Origin: Cavia porcellus
Taxonomy: Eukaryota > Chordata > Mammalia > Rodentia > Caviidae
Reading direction: 5' to 3'
NCBI RefSeq assembly: GCF_034190915.1
Contig: NW_026947491.1
Location: 18,478,101-18,542,100 of the forward strand
DNA length: 64,000 nt
This document shows positions 50,638-62,449 of the stretch, one piece after another. Position 1 is the stretch's first letter. Each line of letters starts with the position of its first letter. Position numbers and translations under genes: made by a program. The notes under the pieces are model-generated. The model had not been told where the DNA came from. It saw only the letters and a list, made by a program, of their open reading frames with translations, and did not search any database.

Positions 50638-51422
50638 ATCTGCTTTATATATTCTGCTTGTTTCTTATATTGCTCATCCAGGGATTCTATCTTTTTGTTT
50701 AGTTCCTCCAATTTTTAACTGTGTCTTCTTTAGATATGTTCAGCATCTCCTTCATTTCTTTTATCATTTCTTCTTTTTACCTGAGAGATTATTTCAGTTT
50801 GAATTCCTTTAAAGCTTCCAAGAGTTGCTTCTTTATTTCAATTAAAATTATTTCAGGGATTTCAGGTATGTGACTTGTATTTTCTTCTATGTATATGATT
50901 CCTAGGCTTTGTTGGGATTGGCTGGATGTTTGAGATTGCATTTTGGTCTTTTGTTTTGTCATTTTCCTATATTTTCGAGCTTCAAGTGTTGTTTCAAGCT
51001 TCCCCTGGGCATGCTGGAAACTGTCTAGTATGTCCTGGAATCCTGGGACTCTGGTAGTGTAGCTCCCTCCTTGGACAGTGAAGCCCCCTGATTAAGAGAA
51101 GGTTGCCAGGCTCCTCTCAGGTAGACCTAAAGCCTCCCCAAGCTATACAGCTCCCCCCTGTGGCAGCAAGCTTCCCTTCTCAGCAGGGCTGCTCCTTCCC
51201 CGAGGCAGTGGCAGTAGTGCTGGAGATCTCCAGGCTGAAAGAAGATCACCAGTATGGTTTCCCACAACTTGGCCCATTTCCCTCCTTCAGTTGGGGCAGC
51301 TGCGGTGTGCCCTCCTGGTGATAGAGGGTGGTTGGCAAGGCTGGAATGGGGTCCTGCAGCTCGGGCCACCTCACTGTTCCCAGCAGGAAGCCATGGCATG
51401 GACCCCAGGTGAGAGAGGGAGA

Positions 51423-51483
<61 letters not shown>

Positions 51484-52044
51484 ACCAGACTGGAAACTGG
51501 GCTGGCATCTAGGCTCACCTCACTGTTCCCATCAGGAAGCTGAGGCATGGCCCCTGGGTGAGACAGAGAGGTCCACCAGGCTGGAAACAGGGTCCCACAG
51601 CTAGCCATTTCAGGAATTTCATGTGTATGGCTTGCATTTACTTCTATGTCCATGTCTCCTAGGCTTGCTTGGTTTGGGCTGGAAGTTGGATTTTGCATTT
51701 TGCTCTTTTGTTTTATCATTTTCCTGTATTTCCATGTTTCAAGTGATGCTCCAAAACTTTCCTCTTGTGCCAGGAATCCCCTCACACAGGTTTGGCTGCT
51801 GTGACTGAATGCAGGCCTCTACTGCTTGCTTGAAGATGACTGGATGTAGCCCAATTAGGCCCACTGGGACCTTCTGTGGATCCTCGGGTAATTTGTGATG
51901 ATGGGCATGGTCTTAGCAGCTGGGAGTGATATTCCAAAGCCTCCCCCATGTGCTGGGAATCAACTCTTGCACATTCATCTCCTGGAACTAAATTCAGGCC
52001 CTTGATAGCTTTTTGGAGGTTGCTGGACATGACCTATATTTCTA
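50638..52044 (-). mobile_element. L1-D: 5' end piece of a LINE-1 with a duplicated 5' region
   Basis: Read leftwards it holds 5'UTR and the start of ORF1 (matching L1-A around 7740-8040). The ORF1-start block near 50857-51010 is repeated at about 51606-51760 (TTTTGTTTTATCATTTTCCT against TTTTGTTTTGTCATTTTCCT), so two 5' ends lie in tandem about 0.75 kb apart. Between them are about 150-bp repeat units (CACTGTTCCCANCAGGAAGC at 51371 and 51521) and a (GA)n. The 3' part of the element is absent. Confidence 0.7.
51414..51480. repeat. (GA)n microsatellite
   Basis: About 65 bp of GA repeats inside the L1-D 5'UTR. Confidence 0.96.
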
Positions 52045-52176
52045 TTTTTGAGACAGGATCTTGCTATGCAGTTCAAGCTGGCCTTGGTCTCACTTTGTAA
52101 CCCAGGCTGGTCATGAAATCACAACAATCCTTTCCCCTCAGCCTCCCAAGTGCTGGGATTATGAGCAAACCCAGCT
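52045..52176 (-). mobile_element. B1-type (7SL-derived) SINE, minus strand
   Basis: GAGACAGGATCTTGCTATGC at 52050, then CAGGCTGG, then CTCCCAAGTGCTGGGATTAT at 52143-52162: the complement of the B1 body in reverse order. B1 is confined to rodents, which gives the best clue to the host order. Confidence 0.88.
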
Positions 52177-52348
52177 ATCATGAATCTTATTAGATGAGTA
52201 AATAAGACTTGCATGAATTTACTCTGTAAATTTTGTGAGTTTGATTTTTTGATTGCCAAATCATCACATTCTAAAAACAAATCTGATAATTTTACACCCT
52301 TGATAAGGAGTGGGCTCATGCAGAATTAAATGCTTCAGATTGGGAATT

Positions 52349-52363
52349 AAATTCTTCATGTCC
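52349..52363. repeat. Left target-site duplication of L1-E
   Basis: AAATTCTTCATGTCC is repeated exactly at 52945-52959. Confidence 0.93.
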
Positions 52364-52944
52364 AAAGAATACAAAGTAGACATTCAAACAGAGAGACTGC
52401 AAACAGCTGTGTTCAATGATCCAAAAACATTAATATAGTCAGCTATTTAACATCCCTAAACACACTTGCTGTTATATCCGTTAGAGCTCTTTTTTTTTCC
52501 CTTCCTCTCTTTTTTACAACAAAATTTACACATTTTGGATTTTATTACTCCTTAGTTCTTATTACCTTTTTTTTGGGGGGGGAGAATAAAGTCAAATATG
52601 GCAAAACAAAGCTGTAAGTCAAAACCAAGGATAGACATAGCACATGATGTAGAACAGAGTACAAGGTTATTAACAATGGTTATCAACATTGTCTCTTGTT
52701 TCCTTAAAAGGAATTGTCTATCTCATTAGATATTATAAAGTTGGACAAAACAGTGGAGAACAAGACCAATAAAACTTAGGCATTGTGAACATTACAGGAC
52801 AACTATTTCCAAGATGATAATATGTAATCTATTAACAGGTGATTTCTTACTGTTATGTTTTTTTTGTAGTTCTGTATTATGTGTAACCTTACACTGCTTT
52901 GTTTTGTTTTGTGTTTTTCTCTTTTTCATCTTAAATAATAAAAA
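52364..52944 (+). mobile_element. L1-E: short twin-primed LINE-1 with 5' inversion
   Basis: The left part, 52364-52800, is L1 3'UTR in minus orientation (same words as L1-A 2130-2560). The right part, 52801-52944, is L1 3'UTR in plus orientation and ends in an A-rich tail. The whole is bounded by a perfect 15-bp duplication (52349-52363 and 52945-52959). This is the classic product of twin priming. Confidence 0.9.
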
Positions 52945-52959
52945 AAATTCTTCATGTCC

Positions 52960-53244
52960 CTCTCCTCAGGGTCTAAGCCCACAGCTCTTCCCTCAGCCAA
53001 GTCATCATTGGAGACTTTGTTTCCAGCATCAGCACCAGCTCCACATGCAGCAGTGAACTCAGGGGAGAAGGGAATAAGAGCAGCCTGGCTGCAGCAGGTC
53101 AGTGCTCACGGGCCTCCATGCACTCTTTCTGTTCATGATAGCTGAACAGGAGCAGGGGCTGCTCTTTCCTTATAGGAGTTAGAAATAAGAATTTATAAGA
53201 CACTGTGGTGACTTTCTATCCTTTGCATATCTATCTATCTATCT

Positions 53245-53282
<38 letters not shown>

Positions 53283-54512
53283 AATCAATCATCATCTCTC
53301 TTTGGCTTGGATCCCCATGTTCTTTCAAAGCCTGAAGGACTTATGCAAGATTTCTCAGAGGTGCATAGATTTAGGCTACAGGGCTATATTTAAGGGCATG
53401 TGTTAATTAGATGACTTCAGTTCAGGTCTGGGAGTGAACAGTGGAAACACCACCATGGCTTGATTCCACCACATATGCTTCATCCCTACATGAAGATCAG
53501 GCACAAGGAAGTTTTCTCTCTATTAATAAAAGCATTGCAGTGCTGGGGTCAGTATTTCCAATATTTGAGCAATGATTGGAAGTCGCAAAATACCCTGCTA
53601 AATTCTTCAGTGTCAATTTTCTTGCAGGTTATCGGTTTTTGTTTTCTCAAAGAGATTCACTTTCCCATGCCTCTTCTGATACCATTCAGTTCCATTCTCT
53701 TTGAGTAACTCCCCCTCAGAAACCAAATCTACGTGGTCTTTCAAGTAATCCTAATCCGTGATCAGGGTGGTACTGTAAGTCAGCTCACAGGAAGGGTGAA
53801 TTGGCTTCCTGTTCTTCCTGCTACACCTCCCAGGCCCAACATGGTTTGCACTAGGTCATAGGAAGGTTGAATTTGGCTTGTTCTCATCCCAGGACCTGCA
53901 TGGTTTGTTCTAGGTCATAAGAAGGAAAATCGGCCTCTTTTTCTTCTTGTTAATCCTCCCAGGACTGGCATGGCTTCAAAAGTCTTCTTGACTTAATAAA
54001 ATAGATTGTTTAAAAGATGTGGGGTGACGTGGAATTGAATTCAACTCTTTCAAGTGTAATATCACACACAAAATTGCAGGAAACTATCTTTATTTGTGTC
54101 AGGAGTACAATAACAAGCATCAGCAAAATTTAAAACATAAAACCAATAGACAAATTATATAAACATTTAATTTTGTTAACAACTGTTATGTTTATGCGTG
54201 ATGGTGAAATAATCTATGTGTTTGATGCTGCAGTATTAAAGTCACCATATTACAGTGATACATATATATATAATATCAGAGCTCAAAATGGACAAAATAT
54301 GGAAGTGACCTCTTTATACTCATGAAAGATAAATGAAGACAGAAAGCTCCTATACATACAAAAGAGAGGTAAATTTGAATTATTTTTATAAAATTGGTTG
54401 GATCTTGAGAAAATAAGAGCAAACTAATTCAGAAAAAGAAAGTTAAATACCATATGATCTTTATAAAATAAGAGACACACATTAGAAACAAATTGAAGAA
54501 CAAAATAAATGG
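52960..54512. other. IGHV flank without a V segment
   Basis: 52960-53150 continues the V 3' flank block also seen at 26.1 and 45.4 kb. 53810-54512 is paralogous to 19.8-20.5 kb, with the minisatellite-like units. A V segment is not recognisable between them. A tetranucleotide repeat lies at 53229. Confidence 0.55.
53229..53290. repeat. (TATC)n microsatellite
   Basis: About 14 ATCT-type tetranucleotides with one interruption. Confidence 0.95.
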
Positions 54513-57500
54513 GGTTCATGCAAAGATGGCAGATAGATAACAGCTGGCTACAGAGGGTCCCTGAGATACTCAACTTAGAATACAACATAATACAGCATGA
54601 GTAGTCTTGAACAGAGGGAGATGAGTTCTCTCATCCTAAGAAGAAAGTAATGTGAAAAGAACCAATCAAACATACAGTTCCAGTGATATCATTGGATTGC
54701 TAACTGCTCAGTATTACTACCACAACAGGTGAATTGGTGATCTGTCCAAGGTCCCATTTTGACTCACTGGAGTGGCAGTCACACTGAGGGTGAGGGCTGG
54801 TGAGCTAAATGGAGAGCTTAGGTGGCAGGGAGCCTGCCTCTACCTGTGGTGAGTGAAGGGAGTGGAGCCATTCCATAGAAAGGGGGGCTCTGCTGGACAA
54901 GATTATCGGACCAGGCAGGCCCCGTAGTACAAAGGGCAGCAGTGATTTCAGTTAGTTACTCCCTTCCTGAACAGCATTGGTGGAATGAGCTTGTCCTGGG
55001 TCATACAACCTGGCTGAGACCCAATAGGTTATTCAAAATCAATTCCCTGTAATGGTGTAGCACACTAATGCAGTGAAGGCCTCAGCAGACTGACTGACTC
55101 AGAGGGGAAGGGCCAGCAGGTTGCCCCTGTTTGTAACTCACTAGAACATTGTAGTGGGAAGGGTCACCTAGCCAGCATGCTATAGAAGAATTGTAACCAA
55201 CAAAGAAAGAAATGGAGCCTCCTGTAAAAAATAAATATTATGGGAAGAGGAAGCATAAGGAAAGGGTCCCCAGGACCCATCCCTGACAACATTGCACCAG
55301 GACAGGAAAACACAAAGGAGAAGAGGACAGCAAAAATGCAATATCAGACAGGACCAGTGGACATAAAGAGATATCTTCAGGACCCCATAGACAAGTTCAA
55401 AAGTTAAATATTTAGCCAAGTAAAGCAAGATATAATATGATTAATAAAAGAAATGTTAAGCACCCATCAAGAAGACACAGACAGACAAAGGGAGAGAATC
55501 ATTTGATGATGAATACAAAGAAAATATATAATACAAGAAGCAGATTCAAAGATATTTCCAGGAAATTAAAAACTCTATGGAAAGATGGCAAAACTTCTTG
55601 AAAGAAACTAAGGATACATTATTTAAACTGCAGCACTTGTTTGCCATGTGGGATTATGAAAGGAAAAACTTTTTAAAAATAACAAACAAACAAGCAGTGA
55701 CAATACAAAGGCTAGAAGATTACAATAGGATTTATAACTTGAGAATAAAGGATGTTAATGAAGAAGCAGGGGTACAAATAAAGGAACTGCAAAGGCTATT
55801 CCCAGAAATAATTAAGAAAACCTTCCCAAACATAGGAAAAGGAAACGATATTCAGATATCTGAAGCATACAGAATTCCAGCCACCTACAACCAAAACAGA
55901 GATACATCCAGGCATATAATAATTAAGATGCCAGAAATTAAATATCAGAACAGAATATTAAAAGCTGTTAGAGACAAGAAACAGATCATAAAAGGGAAGG
56001 CCCAACAGAATAATGTCAGACTTCTCGACATAAACCATCAAGTCAAGAAGACCCTGGAGTGAAATATTCTAAACCCTGAAAAAAAATATCCTCCAGCCCA
56101 GATTGATATGCCTTGCTAAACTGTCTCTAGAAATTAGTGGAGAAATAGGATGCTTCCAAGACAAATAGGGAATGGGGAAATTCGCAACCACCAATCTAAT
56201 TCTACACAGAATACTGCCAGGTATTGTAGAGAGAGAGAAAAGTACTAGGATTCCAGGAAAGTGGCAGTGAAGTCTTAATGAGTGGAGCAGAAAACGGAAT
56301 GAAGAATACAAGCAGACAATTGATGGCAAAAATGAGCATGACAGAAATGAGACAGAGAAGGTTGGTTATAATCACTAATATAGATGGCCTTGATATACTA
56401 AATTAAAAAAAAAAGAACCACACGTGGAGTTGATCAGGAAGTAGGGTCCACCAAGATGCTATTTATAGGAAATATAATTAATATGAAAAACAGTTCATAG
56501 ACTGAAAATCAAATATGAGAAAACAATGCTCTATGTGATGGAGAACCGGTGAGTACTAGGGGCAACTAGGCCAGTATTTGTGGATTGGTTGGAAAGACAG
56601 GCTTAAATAGGTAAAGGAATACAATTACAGATAAAGTCCATGAGAGGGAAGGTTCAAAATCACTTAGGTGAATAGCAGGTTGCCCCACTTTCTTAAAACA
56701 AAGGGTCTTGGTGAGACCAAAAAATGCACAGTCTGTCCTGGGAAAGTGAAAGGTAGAGAGAGTATTAATAAAGATAGCAGAAGATATAAATAGTGTATCA
56801 GGATTTAAAACCCACATTACTTGCACCACTCTGCTTTGATAGATTTTATTCTGTCCCAGTTTGTCTATTTGCGTTGGATTTGAGGACACAGACAGCTATC
56901 CCCAAAAACATCAGGATATAGCAAAGTAATCATCCTTAATTTCCTATTAACTTAATCCAGATCCATATATGACATACTATTTTATTGTGACTGATCTCAG
57001 TTAAATCTGGTTTGTTTGATTTCTGTTTGGTATCAACAGATTTGTTTAAATCTGGTATAATTGTTAGTATCAGGTCTGAGAGTATAGGCAACTACACTGA
57101 AGATGACAAGACTCACTATGATACACATTCTAGTTTGATAACTGCCTATTTTTGAAGTTTTGAACTATCTACAAACATGTGTTTTTATTAATACCATTAT
57201 GTACAGATATATTCAAGTATACAATATCTCTGATGACATAGCCAATTCTATTGAAGATAACAAGAGACAACACAGTAACTTTGGTCAAACTCCTTGTACA
57301 ATGGTCTTATATGTCTTTTTTGTTTCATGTTTTTATAGGAATATGTTTTGTTTTGTTTTGTGTTGCTTTGTTTTGTTTCTCCATCTAATATAGAAAGGAT
57401 AGAAATACTTTAAGACTCATGCATGTGTAGAGCCTATAAACAGTTTATGAGAACTGATGTTATGACACATGATAAAATGAACAAATACTTTGAAGAAAAA

Positions 57501-57884
57501 GAGACACTACAATACTCTGCATTGATCCTGGAAAGTCATAATGTGAAACCTGGGAATAGCATTATTCTTTGTTCAGAGTAATATTAGCCTGCTTTGGTTT
57601 GTTCAATCTCAACATAATTGAAGATATAGATAACTGCATTTATGTTTAAGTGTATAGGATTGATAACCATATTACTAAGCTTTTGTTGGATAGTTGAACA
57701 GAACTGGTTGTAATATCACTGTTTGTATCTATTTTTTATATGCTCCAGTTTAATATATTGAGTAACTATTTGGAAGAGGACAATCTGTAATTATTAACTA
57801 GTGATTTCTTAATGTTTACTTGTTTCTTTAAAAGTATCTATTATTTCTACCCATTTTCTGTTTTTTTGTAATCTTTCTTTAAAT
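54513..57884 (+). mobile_element. HAL1-C: half-L1 element, plus strand
   Basis: 5'UTR 54513 to about 55500, ORF1 remnant to about 56335, non-coding linker about 56340-57065 shared with HAL1-A, then L1-type 3'UTR to about 57884. There is no reverse transcriptase. The linker begins with a trace of the ORF2 start (IITNIDGL-like bases at about 56365, compare INVNGL) and continues with segments matching the complement of HAL1-A 38160-38560. The 3' end is followed by an ERV LTR and then by another L1 3'UTR piece. It inserted in the block paralogous to 20.5 kb. Confidence 0.83.
55505..56335 (+). pseudogene. HAL1-C ORF1, broken
   Basis: The best preserved HAL1 ORF1: 161 open codons from 55577 (MERWQNFLKETKDTLFKLQH, MWDYERKNFLKITNKQAVTI, YNLRIKDVNEEAGVQIKELQ, FPEIIKKTFPNIGKGNDIQI, AYRIPATYNQNRDTSRHIII, RILKAVRDKKQ). 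This covers coiled coil, RRM and the start of the C-terminal domain. A stop lies upstream in the coiled coil near 55518-55520, and a frameshift after KGK near 55995 ends the C-terminal domain early. Confidence 0.83.
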
Positions 57885-57890
57885 AAAATT

Positions 57891-58189
57891 TGTTGGGCGC
57901 AGGTGCTCAACTTACCATACCCCACCAGGGACTAAGGACCACGCCAGCTTCCACAGTGCGCTACGTCCCTCTCCAAATTAGCCACCTCGTACTCACTTCG
58001 TATTCACCACAGCTGAGAATATTAGCCAGAGCCCGCGTCTCATTCCAGCCCTTCCTCCTCGTGGCAGCCCTCGTGGCAGCCTGATTGGCTACAGTCAGAT
58101 ATATAAACCAGAACCCACAACAATAAAGTTAGCAGTTCCTGTTACCCACCTGAAGCGTTTCCTGTCTCATTGGGGAGCTGCGCCGGTCA
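57891..58189 (+). mobile_element. Solo LTR, ERVK (ERV2)-like, 299 bp
   Basis: Begins TGTTGGGCGC and ends GCGCCGGTCA, with the exact 6-bp duplication AAAATT on both sides (57885-57890 and 58190-58195). ATTGG (inverted CCAAT) at 58084, TATA-like ATATAAAC at 58101, and AATAAA at 58122 lie in the order expected for U3-R. No internal viral genes are present, so it is a solo LTR left by recombination. Confidence 0.88.
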
Positions 58190-58204
58190 AAAATTAAAAA
58201 AAAA

Positions 58205-58505
58205 GACACCGCAGTACTCAGTGCTGATCCCAGGGTTTCATGATATGATATCCAGCAATACTCTTATTCTTTGTTCAGAATGATTTAGCCTACTCTAGCT
58301 TGTTTAATATCAACATATATGAAGATATGGATAGTGTATAAAATTGATAACCATATTATTGTTTTTGTTGGATAGTAGAACAGAACTGTTTACAGTCTAG
58401 CTGTTTGAATTCCCACTTTATATGTTTCACTTTTGTATCTTGAAAAACTACTTGTAAGAGGACAGTATGTAAACATCAACTAGTGATTTTTTATTGTTTA
58501 TTTTT
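58205..58505 (+). mobile_element. L1/HAL1 3'UTR piece, split by L1-F
   Basis: Repeats the 3'UTR words of HAL1-C 57500-57800 (ACCATATTATT, GTTGGATAGT, TAGTGATTT). It is interrupted at 58505 by L1-F and resumes at 63958. Confidence 0.75.
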
Positions 58506-60330
58506 CTTTCATTTGTTTATTTAAAGGAAAAAACAAAACAGTATAAGGGTACAAGTAATACAGAATTACAAATAAATGGTAAGAAATCACTAGTTAATAG
58601 ATTACATATTGTCATCTTAGAAATAATTGTTCAAGTTACAGGATTAAAGAATACAAATTGGATATTCAAACAGTGAGAATGCAAACAGTTGTGTGCAGTG
58701 ATCCAACAAAATCTTAGTAATATGGTCATCTATCTTAACACATCTAAACACACTTGTAGTTGTGTAATTTAGAGAACTTTTTTCCTCTCTTTTTTAAAAC
58801 AAAAGTTACACCTTTTGGGTTTTATTACTCCCACAGTTTTGTTCCTTTTTTTTGCAAGAGAATAAAACCAATTATGAAAATTGAAGCAGTCAGTCAAAAC
58901 AAAGGATAGACATAGCACATGTTGTAAAAACAGTATACAAGGTAATCAACAATGGTTACCATAACGCTTTTTGCTTCCTTAAAAAGAATTGCCTATATTA
59001 TTTGATATAATAAAATTGAACAAAACAGTACAGAAGAATAAAAATTAAACCTAAACACTGGAGACATTGCATTACTTAAAAGAAGATAATAGTCAAACTA
59101 GAATGGGCCTAATAATGAAACTTATTGCCTTCAAAGTAGTTGCCTATACCCTCAAAATTGATGCTATCAAACAGAACAGAACAGAATAAAATCAGTCAAA
59201 ACAAGATAGCGGGATTAATACAAGGCTTCAAATCAAGTTAATAGGAAATCCAAAAAGTTACTATAATATTCCCTGCTTTTTTATTTTCCCTTAATTAAAA
59301 AATAATAAAAAATAAATTTAAAATGGTCTTAAGAAAAAAGGGGATATTGAGATAAAAGACGACATAACAACATAACAATACAGGTCAAAGCATGACAAAT
59401 TCAGCAACCTAGTGGTTCACCACAAGATAACCTGACTTAGTAGTTACCATAGTGTCTCTTTCCTTGAAATATTTGAATATAGCTTCATATACTATAGCAT
59501 CAAACATATCAAGACAGTGTGAAACCATTCAAGATGATGAAAGTATAACAAGGTATTTAGAACCAGCTAACGGAAAACGAACAATGGTTTCTATATTATC
59601 CCTTTGCCTATACATTTTTTGTTTGTACTATCACATATAATGAAATCCAGTAAGATACAACATGATAAGACCAATGGAGATACAAGTGCAACAGTTTGGT
59701 GGAACTTCAAAACAAGATGATATTAAATCACCACTAGCTATTATGATGTCTTGTTTTCTTCAAAATAGCTGTTCATATCATCACAGGTAATAATAACAAA
59801 CAGCCCAGAATAAAGGCACTTCAATTAATGAGTGAAAACTTTATAAGTCTTCAAAGCTACATAATGGGGGATCATGATTACCACATACTTTTAATATTTG
59901 AATCATTCCCTACAATAGGGAAACTATTTGGTATTCATACATGTGAATTAATTTATTTCACTTATGAGTTTGATCTCAAACTTTGTCAATTTATTTATAA
60001 ATATCTCAATGTGATCCTTCTTTATAGCTGAGTTTCACTCCATTGTATAAAAATACCACAACTTTTCATCCATTCCTCATTTGATGGGCACTTGGGTTGT
60101 TTCCAAGATCTGGCTATTACAAATTGCGCTGCTATAAACATGGGTTCTTGGCTGTTGGTTTGTCATAGATGGACTTTAGTATAATGAGGTAAAGAGCATC
60201 ATTTCCAATTTTCTATAAAATCCTTATCATGAATGAACGTTGGACCTTATTGAAAGATTTTTGTGCATCTATAGAGATGACCATGTGATTTTTACTTTTG
60301 GATTTATTGATATGGTGGATTACATGTATT

Positions 60331-60442
60331 TTTTATTTATTTATTTATTTTTTATTTAAGAGGAAAAAGAGAAAAACACAAAACAAACCAAAGCGGCGTA
60401 AGGGTACACGCAATACAGAACTACAAAACAAAACAAAACAAA
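60331..60442 (-). mobile_element. Very short (about 110-bp) nested L1 insertion
   Basis: A T-rich tail followed by the last part of the L1 3'UTR in reverse (same words as L1-A 1950-2030), inserted in L1-F ORF2 between copies of ACATGTATT (60322-60330 and 60443-60451). Confidence 0.88.
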
Positions 60443-61951
60443 ACATGTATTGATTTATGTATGTTGTACCATCCCTGCATGTCTGGGATGAATCTTCATC
60501 ATGGTGTATAATTTTTTGATGATTTTCTGCATCCTATTTGCTAATATTTTATTGAGGATTTTTGCATCTGTGTTCATTAGGGAGATTGGTCTATGATTCT
60601 CTTTTTTATTTGGGTCCTTCTCTGGTTTTGGTAATAGAATAATATTTGCTTCCAGAAAGGGCGTGGGAAGAATTGCTTCCTTTTCAATTTCATTGAAGAG
60701 TTTGAGGAGTGTCAGCATTAGGTCTTCTTTGTATTTCTTGTAGAAGTCTGCAACGAATGCCTCTGAGGGTCTCTCCTTTGTAGGAAACTTAGTTACATTT
60801 TGAATTTCATTAATAGAAATTGGGTTATTCAGCAGTTTTACATTCTCCTGACCTAGCTTTGGTACTTCATGTATTTCTAGGAATCTGTCTATTTCTGCTG
60901 TGTTATCAAACCTTTAAGAGTAGCATTTTTTGAAATAGGCGTTGATGATTTCCTGTATTTCTAGAGTCTGTAATGATTTCACTTTTTTTCATTTTTTATT
61001 GCATGAATTTGATTTTTTGTCCTTTTTAAAATTAGGTTGGCTAGGGGCTTTCCAATTTTATTTATTCTTTCAAACAACCAACTTTTTGATTCATTGATTC
61101 TTTGGATTGTTTTCTTAGTCTCTATTGTATTGATTTCTGCTCTGATTCTTATAATTTCCCATCTAATTTGGCTTTGGGCTTGACTTGCTCTTCATTTTCT
61201 AGCTGTTTGTTATGTTGCATCAGGTTATTTATTTGTATTCATTCTGTTTTCCTGATGTGGGAACTCCGTGCACTAAATTTTCCTCTGAGGATGGCTTTCA
61301 TTGCATCCCACAGATTCTGATAAGTTTTATTTGTATTTTTATTTTCTTGTAGATATTGTTTAATCTGTTCTTTAATTTCCACTGTGACCCACTGATTATG
61401 TAAGAGTGTGTTATTCAATTTCCATGTGTTTGTGAAATTTTTGCAGTATCTTTTATCATTATTTCTAATTTCAAAGTGCTATGATCTGATAACATGCAAG
61501 GGATAATTTCTACTTTTTGCATTTATTTAAATATATGCTGTGAGATAATATATGGGCTATTTTAGAGAATGATCCATGTACTGCTGAGAAGAATGTGTAT
61601 TCTGATGTTGTTGCGTGGAGCACTCTAAATATGTCTGTCAAGTCCATTTGTTCACATGTGTGATTCCGTTCTGTCATTTTTGCTGATTTTCTGTCTGGTG
61701 GGATCTGTCCCTTGCTGTCAATGGTGTGTTAAGGTCTGCTGTTCCAATTGTGTTACTGATAATTAGATTTTTTCATTTTTGTAAATACTTGTATATAACT
61801 GGGTGATCTGGAATTTGGCGCATATATATTTAAGTTAGTCATCTCTTCCTCTTGAAGTTTTCCCATAATGAGTATGTATTGACCTTCTTTGTCTCTTCTG
61901 ATTATTATTGCTTTAAATTTCACAATGTCTGCAAAGAGAATGGCTACTCCT

Positions 61952-61985
<34 letters not shown>

Positions 61986-62449
61986 GATTCCTGTTGCATG
62001 AAGTAATGATTTCCACCCTTTGACTTTTAGTCTGTGAGTATCCTTCTGGGTTAGATGTGTTTCTTGTAGATAACATATAGTTGGATTTGTTTCTTGATCC
62101 ATTCAGCAAGTCTGTTTCTTTTAGTTGATCCATCGAGACCATTTATATTAATGGTTATAACTGTTATATATTGCTTTATTGTTAACATGTTATCTTTCTA
62201 CTATTGCATCTTAATCTTTCTCTTCTCTTTTATTATCTGCTTTGCTTACTGGCTTTTTCCTAAGTGTATCTAAACTGTCTTTGAATATTTTTTGCAGGTT
62301 TGGCTTGTTGATCATGAAGTTTTTTAGCTGTCTTTCTCATGGAAGTATCTTATTTCACTATCAATTTTGAAGGGTAGTTTTGCAGGGTACTTCAGTCTAA
62401 GTTGAAAATCATTTTCCTTTATGATCTGAAATACTTTACTCCATGCTCT

